This document shows positions 42,921 through 46,700 of a stretch of 46,700 bases of DNA, in pieces (position 1 is the stretch's first letter; the number at the start of each line of letters is the position of its first letter). The DNA is from Butyrivibrio sp. NC3005. GTDB taxonomy: Bacteria; Bacillota; Clostridia; Lachnospirales; Lachnospiraceae. The stretch covers positions 1 to 46,700 of the forward strand of contig NZ_AUKC01000031.1 in NCBI RefSeq assembly GCF_000424545.1, read 5' to 3'. The notes beneath the pieces were generated by a model, which was not told where the DNA came from, did no database searches, and worked only from the letters and a program-made list of their open reading frames with translations. A program made the translations under genes and the position numbers.

Positions 42921-43997
42921 TCAATTTTCCTTTCTACGACGAATTTTCATCCACATACTGCTTCTGAAATCTCTTACTGAAGGTGCCCAGTTAAATAGCA
43001 TCATTACAATTAATACTATTGAGTAAATAAGCATTCTGTAGCTTGAGAGTCCTCTCAAAAGTTCAGGAAGAAGATACAAAACTGCTGCCGCAATAATACT
43101 TCCCTTAATGTTACCAATTCCTCCGAGTACTACATATACCAGTATCAGAATTGATATGTTATATCCAAAATTTCCGCTTGTGGACTGCAGAGTGGATATG
43201 CTGTGTCCGAACAATACTCCAGCAGCACCTGCGATTGCTGCAGAAATCGTAAATGCATAGATTTTGAATTTGGTAACATTTATCCCGATTGACTCAGCTG
43301 CTATCCTATTATCTCTTATAGCCATTATTGCTCTTCCATCTCTGGATTTCATAAGGTTTTGAACTATAAAAAGAGATATCAAAAGAACCACTATGCTTAC
43401 TGAAAAATTTGCATCTCTTGGTGTTCCTGTAACTCCAAGCGGTCCATTTATAAGCATCTTTCCAGTCTCTGCATCCAGCACAACCGGTGCTGACAAAGAA
43501 GCATGTACTCCTTCTTTGTCATATCCAAGATAAAGAGCATTTATTACATTTTTGATTATTTCTCCAAAAGCAAGTGTTACAATTGCAAGATAATCACCAT
43601 TTAATCTCAAAACAGGTATTCCAATCAGAAATCCAAAAAGCGCAGCAAATGCTATTCCGCACATCATAGCAAGGAAAAATCTTACAGGTGCCGGAAATGT
43701 CTCTGCAAAAATATTAGAAAACATTACGCTTGTGAATGCTCCTACACACATAAATCCTGCGTGTCCTATAGAAAGTTCTCCCAAAATTCCTACGCAAAGA
43801 TTAAGACCTACCGCCGCTATTGCGTAATATACCATTGGCACAAGAAGTCCTTTCATGTGACTTGAAATCATACCATTGGCAATAAGAATTTCAAATACAG
43901 CCCATGCGGTTGCCACTATTATATATGTTGAAATATCAGAAGCTTTTTTCTCTTTAACTATCGAAAGCATCTTACTTTTTTTATTCTCATCCTTCAT
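42921..43997 (-). CDS. livM: LivM, branched-chain amino acid ABC permease
   Basis: A 358-residue permease with about nine helices and the motifs of LivM: GELSIGHAGFMCVGAF, LNGDYLAIVTLAFGEI and YVVLGGIGNIKGS. It forms the membrane channel with LivH. It starts 46 bases after livH with GAAGG in front. Confidence 0.95.
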   Translation of the reverse strand: MKDENKKSKMLSIVKEKKASDISTYIIVATAWAVFEILIANGMISSHMKGLLVPMVYYAIAAVGLNLCVGILGELSIGHAGFMCVGAFTSVMFSNIFAETFPAPVRFFLAMMCGIAFAALFGFLIGIPVLRLNGDYLAIVTLAFGEIIKNVINALYLGYDKEGVHASLSAPVVLDAETGKMLINGPLGVTGTPRDANFSVSIVVLLISLFIVQNLMKSRDGRAIMAIRDNRIAAESIGINVTKFKIYAFTISAAIAGAAGVLFGHSISTLQSTSGNFGYNISILILVYVVLGGIGNIKGSIIAAAVLYLLPELLRGLSSYRMLIYSIVLIVMMLFNWAPSVRDFRSSMWMKIRRRKEN

Positions 43998-44043
43998 ATC
44001 AAAGCCTTCCTTTTCTTATTCTCTTCTGTCTTTAATATTTGTT

Positions 44044-44937
44044 TTATACTTTCTCCTGAATATTTTTTCCTAAAATACCAGTTGGCTTTACGAGAAGTAC
44101 TATAATCAGGACTCCGAATACAATAGCATCTGCTAACTGTGAAGATATATAACTTCGACTAAGTATTTCTATTACTCCTAATACTATTCCACCTATCATT
44201 GCTCCGGGAATAGATCCGATTCCTCCAAGTACTGCTGCAACAAAGGCCTTGATACCAGGCATTGCTCCTGTATATGGTGTAAGTGCCGGATATGCGCTAC
44301 ACTGTAATGCACCTGCTATAGCTGCAAGTGCTGAACCTATCGCAAATGTGATAGTAATTGTCTTGTTAACATTTATTCCCATCAGCATTGCTGCTCCCTT
44401 ATCCTGCGCTACGCATAGCATTGCCTGCCCTTCTCTTGTCTTGTGGACAAAGAGCTGTAGTACGACAAGAACGATTACACTTACTACTATTGTGACAATA
44501 GTAACACCCTGTATCTTTAATCCTTTTACTGCAACGCCTTCCCATGGAACTACTGATGTGAAAGACTTTGGATCAGAACCAAATATAAGAAGAGCTGCAT
44601 TTTCAAGCAAATAGCTGACTCCTATTGCTGTAATTAATACTGCCAGAGGTGATGATGCTCCACGAAGTGGCTTGTATGCTATTTTTTCTGTAATGACACC
44701 AACCAGTGTACATACAATTATTGCCACGAATACTCCTGCAATTTTCCCCACAGCAGAACCGTTAAACATTCCCATTATAGTAAATACCACATAGCAGCCT
44801 ACCATTATGAAATCACCATGTGCGAAATTAAGCATTTTAGCTATTCCATAGACCATGGTATATCCAAGTGCAATAATTGCATAAATACTTCCAAGGCTTA
44901 TGCCGCTTATTAAATAGGTCAAAAAATTCATACTCAT
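44044..44937 (-). CDS. livH: LivH, branched-chain amino acid ABC permease
   Basis: A 297-residue permease with about eight helices, GYTMVYGIAKMLNFAHGDF near the N-terminus and FVAAVLGGIGSIPGAMIGG near the C-terminus, both diagnostic of LivH. The start has AAAGGGG upstream. The gap to livK holds an attenuator-like hairpin. Confidence 0.95.
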   Translation of the reverse strand: MSMNFLTYLISGISLGSIYAIIALGYTMVYGIAKMLNFAHGDFIMVGCYVVFTIMGMFNGSAVGKIAGVFVAIIVCTLVGVITEKIAYKPLRGASSPLAVLITAIGVSYLLENAALLIFGSDPKSFTSVVPWEGVAVKGLKIQGVTIVTIVVSVIVLVVLQLFVHKTREGQAMLCVAQDKGAAMLMGINVNKTITITFAIGSALAAIAGALQCSAYPALTPYTGAMPGIKAFVAAVLGGIGSIPGAMIGGIVLGVIEILSRSYISSQLADAIVFGVLIIVLLVKPTGILGKNIQEKV

Positions 44938-44992
44938 CAGACCCCTTTCAGATAATTAAGTAACATTTTTCTTTTTGTATAAAAAAATTTAT

Positions 44993-45030
44993 AAAGGGAA
45001 GAGGTGCGGCAAGTTGCACTTCTTCCCTTT
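44993..45030 (-). terminator. Attenuator-like terminator between livK and livH
   Basis: AAAGGGAAGAGGTGC (44993-45007) pairs with GCACTTCTTCCCTTT (45016-45030) over 15 bp with one G-T pair. On the minus strand the hairpin is followed by ATAAATTTTTTT. It should stop most transcripts after livK, giving the binding protein in excess over the permease, a common arrangement. Confidence 0.8.
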
Positions 45031-45061
45031 ATGCAGATAAATGATGCCAGTCTTAAAAAGA

Positions 45062-46231
45062 TTATTTATCTTCCATAAGTGCATATGCACCATTCTTTAT
45101 AACAACTGCCTTTGGCTGCTTTGTAGGTTCGCCCTTAGCAGACCATGTCATCTGTGGAGATGTAACTCCATCAACTGTTATCTGTGTCATAGCTTCTTTA
45201 GTCTTATCACAAATATCTGAAACGCTCATATCAGGTGTAAGTGAAGCTTTCTCTGCTGCTGCCTTTATTGCATATACCGCATCATATGCATCTGCTGCAA
45301 ACTGATTTGGTACAATATCATGTTCCTTCTTGAAAGTTTCTACGAACTTCTTTGTAAGGTCATCTTCTGCATCAGCTGAAAATGGAGTAAGGAGCATAAG
45401 TCCTTCAGCTAACTTTTTATCAAATTTCTCAACGCCCAGAATGCCGTCCATTCCATCACATCCAAAAAACTTAGGAGCAAATCCCATTGTATTTGCCTGC
45501 TGTAATATTAATGCTGCCTCTGAATAATAAATTGGCAAGAAAACAAGTTCAGCGCCGCCGTCTTTAGCTTTCTGAAGCTGTACTGTAAAATCAGTCTTGG
45601 AATCAGCTGTAAAAGCTTCCTTTGATACTACTTCCAATCCCTGATTTGCTGCCTCTTTTTCAAAAGTCTGCTCGATTCCATTTGAATATACGTCAGAGGA
45701 ATCATAGATAATACCAACTTTCTTGGCAATCTTGTGTTCTGCAATGTACTGTGCAGATGCTGTTCCCTGTGCCGGATCTGAGAAACATACTCTGAATACA
45801 TTATCATAATTTACACAGTCAGATGCCGAACCAGATGGTGTAATCTGGAACATATTATCGTTATGTGTTTCTTCGGAAACCGCAATAGAACATCCACTAG
45901 TAGTAGAACCTACAAGAAACTGCATTCCCCAATCCTTAAGGGTATTGTAAGCATTTACAGATTTCTGATTGTCTGTTTCGTCATCTTCTGCCTTGAACTC
46001 AATCTGATATCCATTAATACCGCCAGAAGCATTAATCTCGTCGACTGCAATTTTTGCCCCCCATTGAACTGCATTGCCATACGCTGCATAAGCACCTGTA
46101 AACGGTCCGATTGCACCAATCTTGAATTTATCAGATCCTTTTCCTGAACCAGAATTAGAACTACTACAACCTACAAGCATTGATGCTGTGAATACGACGG
46201 CAAGTGCCGCACTCAGTAACTTTTTTTTCAT
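45062..46231 (-). CDS. livK: LivK/LivJ-type branched-chain amino acid-binding lipoprotein
   Basis: A 389-residue substrate-binding protein. The signal peptide ends in a lipobox, MLVGCSSS, with the lipidated Cys22. The mature domain begins KIGAIGPFTGAYAAYGNAVQ, the family's ligand-binding segment, with FLVGSTTSGCSIAVSEET later. GGAGG lies six bases before the ATG. It captures the amino acid outside the membrane for LivHMGF. The exact ligand (Leu/Ile/Val or another amino acid) is not determined. Confidence 0.95.
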   Translation of the reverse strand: MKKKLLSAALAVVFTASMLVGCSSSNSGSGKGSDKFKIGAIGPFTGAYAAYGNAVQWGAKIAVDEINASGGINGYQIEFKAEDDETDNQKSVNAYNTLKDWGMQFLVGSTTSGCSIAVSEETHNDNMFQITPSGSASDCVNYDNVFRVCFSDPAQGTASAQYIAEHKIAKKVGIIYDSSDVYSNGIEQTFEKEAANQGLEVVSKEAFTADSKTDFTVQLQKAKDGGAELVFLPIYYSEAALILQQANTMGFAPKFFGCDGMDGILGVEKFDKKLAEGLMLLTPFSADAEDDLTKKFVETFKKEHDIVPNQFAADAYDAVYAIKAAAEKASLTPDMSVSDICDKTKEAMTQITVDGVTSPQMTWSAKGEPTKQPKAVVIKNGAYALMEDK

Positions 46232-46336
46232 AATGCGCCTCCTGTTTCCTCACTCAAAGGAATTTGTAGTAAAACATGGGTACATATTGAACGTTTGCTC
46301 AGTATAACGTTTTTACGTGCATCCATGTATACAAAA

Positions 46337-46365
46337 ATTATGTTTGGAAATGCAAAAAAAGTCAA
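46337..46365 (-). promoter_or_regulatory. livK promoter
   Basis: On the minus strand TTGACT (46360-46365), a 17-base spacer and CATAAT (46337-46342). It implies a leader of about 100 bases before livK. The leader holds short inverted AACGT/ACGTT repeats (46291-46310) but no structure I recognise. Confidence 0.7.
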
Positions 46366-46563
46366 GTAAAAATGAGTAATTTTATCATTTGGATAAAATC
46401 GCTACAGTTACACATTAATTTCGCTACGTATTTTCTTGATGTTTTTTCTTTCGTGCAATAGTAATTTTAATTTCGATAATGCATTTTTATTCTTTGTTGT
46501 CGTAATAGCGTTTGTTTTTTAGAGACTATTCACCACCTCAACGCTTTAAATTATTGCAAAGAA

Positions 46564-46601
46564 AAACAGGTATATTCCACTATATGGAAATATACCTGTT
46601 T
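46564..46601 (-). terminator. Intrinsic terminator of a minus-strand gene beyond the window
   Basis: AAACAGGTATATTCCA pairs with TGGAAATATACCTGTTT through a 16-bp stem with one bulged base. On the minus strand it is followed by TTTTTCTTTG. It would end a transcript coming from the right of the window. The surrounding 46366-46638 has no open frame I would call a gene. Confidence 0.65.
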
Positions 46602-46638
46602 GTCGTAATAATGATTATTATAATAAAAACATGAAGTC

Positions 46639-46700
46639 ATACTTTATTGTTTCTATATAGTCCGTTTTACTGTTTGTATATTTCGTCGCAGACACGCTTT
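46639..46700 (+). repeat. Repeat A copy 4, cut by the window end
   Basis: The left terminus ATACTTTATTGTTTC and about 45 bases of the left arm are present, nearly identical to copies 1 and 2. The remainder lies outside the window. Confidence 0.85.

Noticed and set aside
46366..46638. A small gene upstream of livK
   Set aside because: No frame of useful length with a binding site on either strand; the region holds only the livK upstream sequence, a terminator and the edge of repeat A copy 4.
105..46700. Repeat A as a CRISPR array
   Set aside because: Copies are about 200 bp, kilobases apart and in both orientations; there are no regularly spaced short repeats, spacers or cas genes.

Overview
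The window is AT-rich, densely coded DNA with strong GGAGG-type ribosome binding sites, short intergenic gaps and Firmicutes-type genes: GlsB/YeaQ, a LacI-regulated uronate pathway, and a Liv branched-chain amino-acid ABC transporter with a lipoprotein binding subunit. I read it as a Clostridia chromosome, most likely Lachnospiraceae (Butyrivibrio/Roseburia/Lachnospira-like). That placement is inference from gene content and style; no marker gene (rRNA, tRNA) is present.

Region 1 (326-35851, minus strand) is one cell-surface glycan locus of 26 genes. They are nearly all overlapping or a few bases apart, so they probably form one very long transcription unit read from 35.9 kb down to 0.3 kb. 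In transcription order it encodes: an EpsG-type polymerase, GT2, GT4, a GT-C membrane transferase, GT2, another GT-C, a GT52 sialyltransferase-like enzyme, PseF, PseI, a PseG-SGNH fusion, an MBOAT acyltransferase, GT2, a PglK-like ABC flippase, an acyltransferase-3, a GT-C, a second MBOAT, a DltD-like SGNH protein, a fold-III PLP decarboxylase, an acyl carrier protein, GtrA, an RffA-type sugar aminotransferase, a GT-C, a GtrB/ArnC-like GT2, an O-antigen ligase/polymerase, a PglF-like 4,6-dehydratase and a PglC-PglA fusion.

The likely logic is as follows. PglF and the PglC-PglA fusion start a lipid-linked glycan. GT2, GT4 and GT52 enzymes extend it, one step adding a pseudaminic-acid-type nonulosonate. 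The ABC transporter flips it, and EpsG and/or the Wzy_C protein polymerise or ligate it. Outside the membrane it is decorated by two MBOAT/SGNH acylation modules, an acyltransferase-3 and an Arn/Gtr-like Und-P-sugar branch. The most unusual part is 11.5-15.6 kb, where an ACP, a decarboxylase, an MBOAT and a DltD-like protein sit together without a DltA. This suggests O-acylation with a group made by decarboxylating a carrier-bound amino acid.

Region 2 (36.0-40.3 kb) is uronate catabolism: dhuD-dhuI on the plus strand, a LacI regulator on the minus strand, and divergent uxaC with a clear promoter and LacI-type operator. Region 3 (40.36-41.3 kb) holds glsB and a cytidylate-kinase-like gene sharing a bidirectional terminator. 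Region 4 (41.4-46.4 kb, minus strand) is livK-H-M-G-F, with a promoter and an intercistronic attenuator.

Scattered through the window is a ~200-bp palindromic repeat with terminal inverted repeats: two full copies, one diverged copy, one cut by the window end and one solo end. Its apical stem differs completely in sequence between copies yet stays perfectly paired. A second, smaller hairpin repeat occurs twice.
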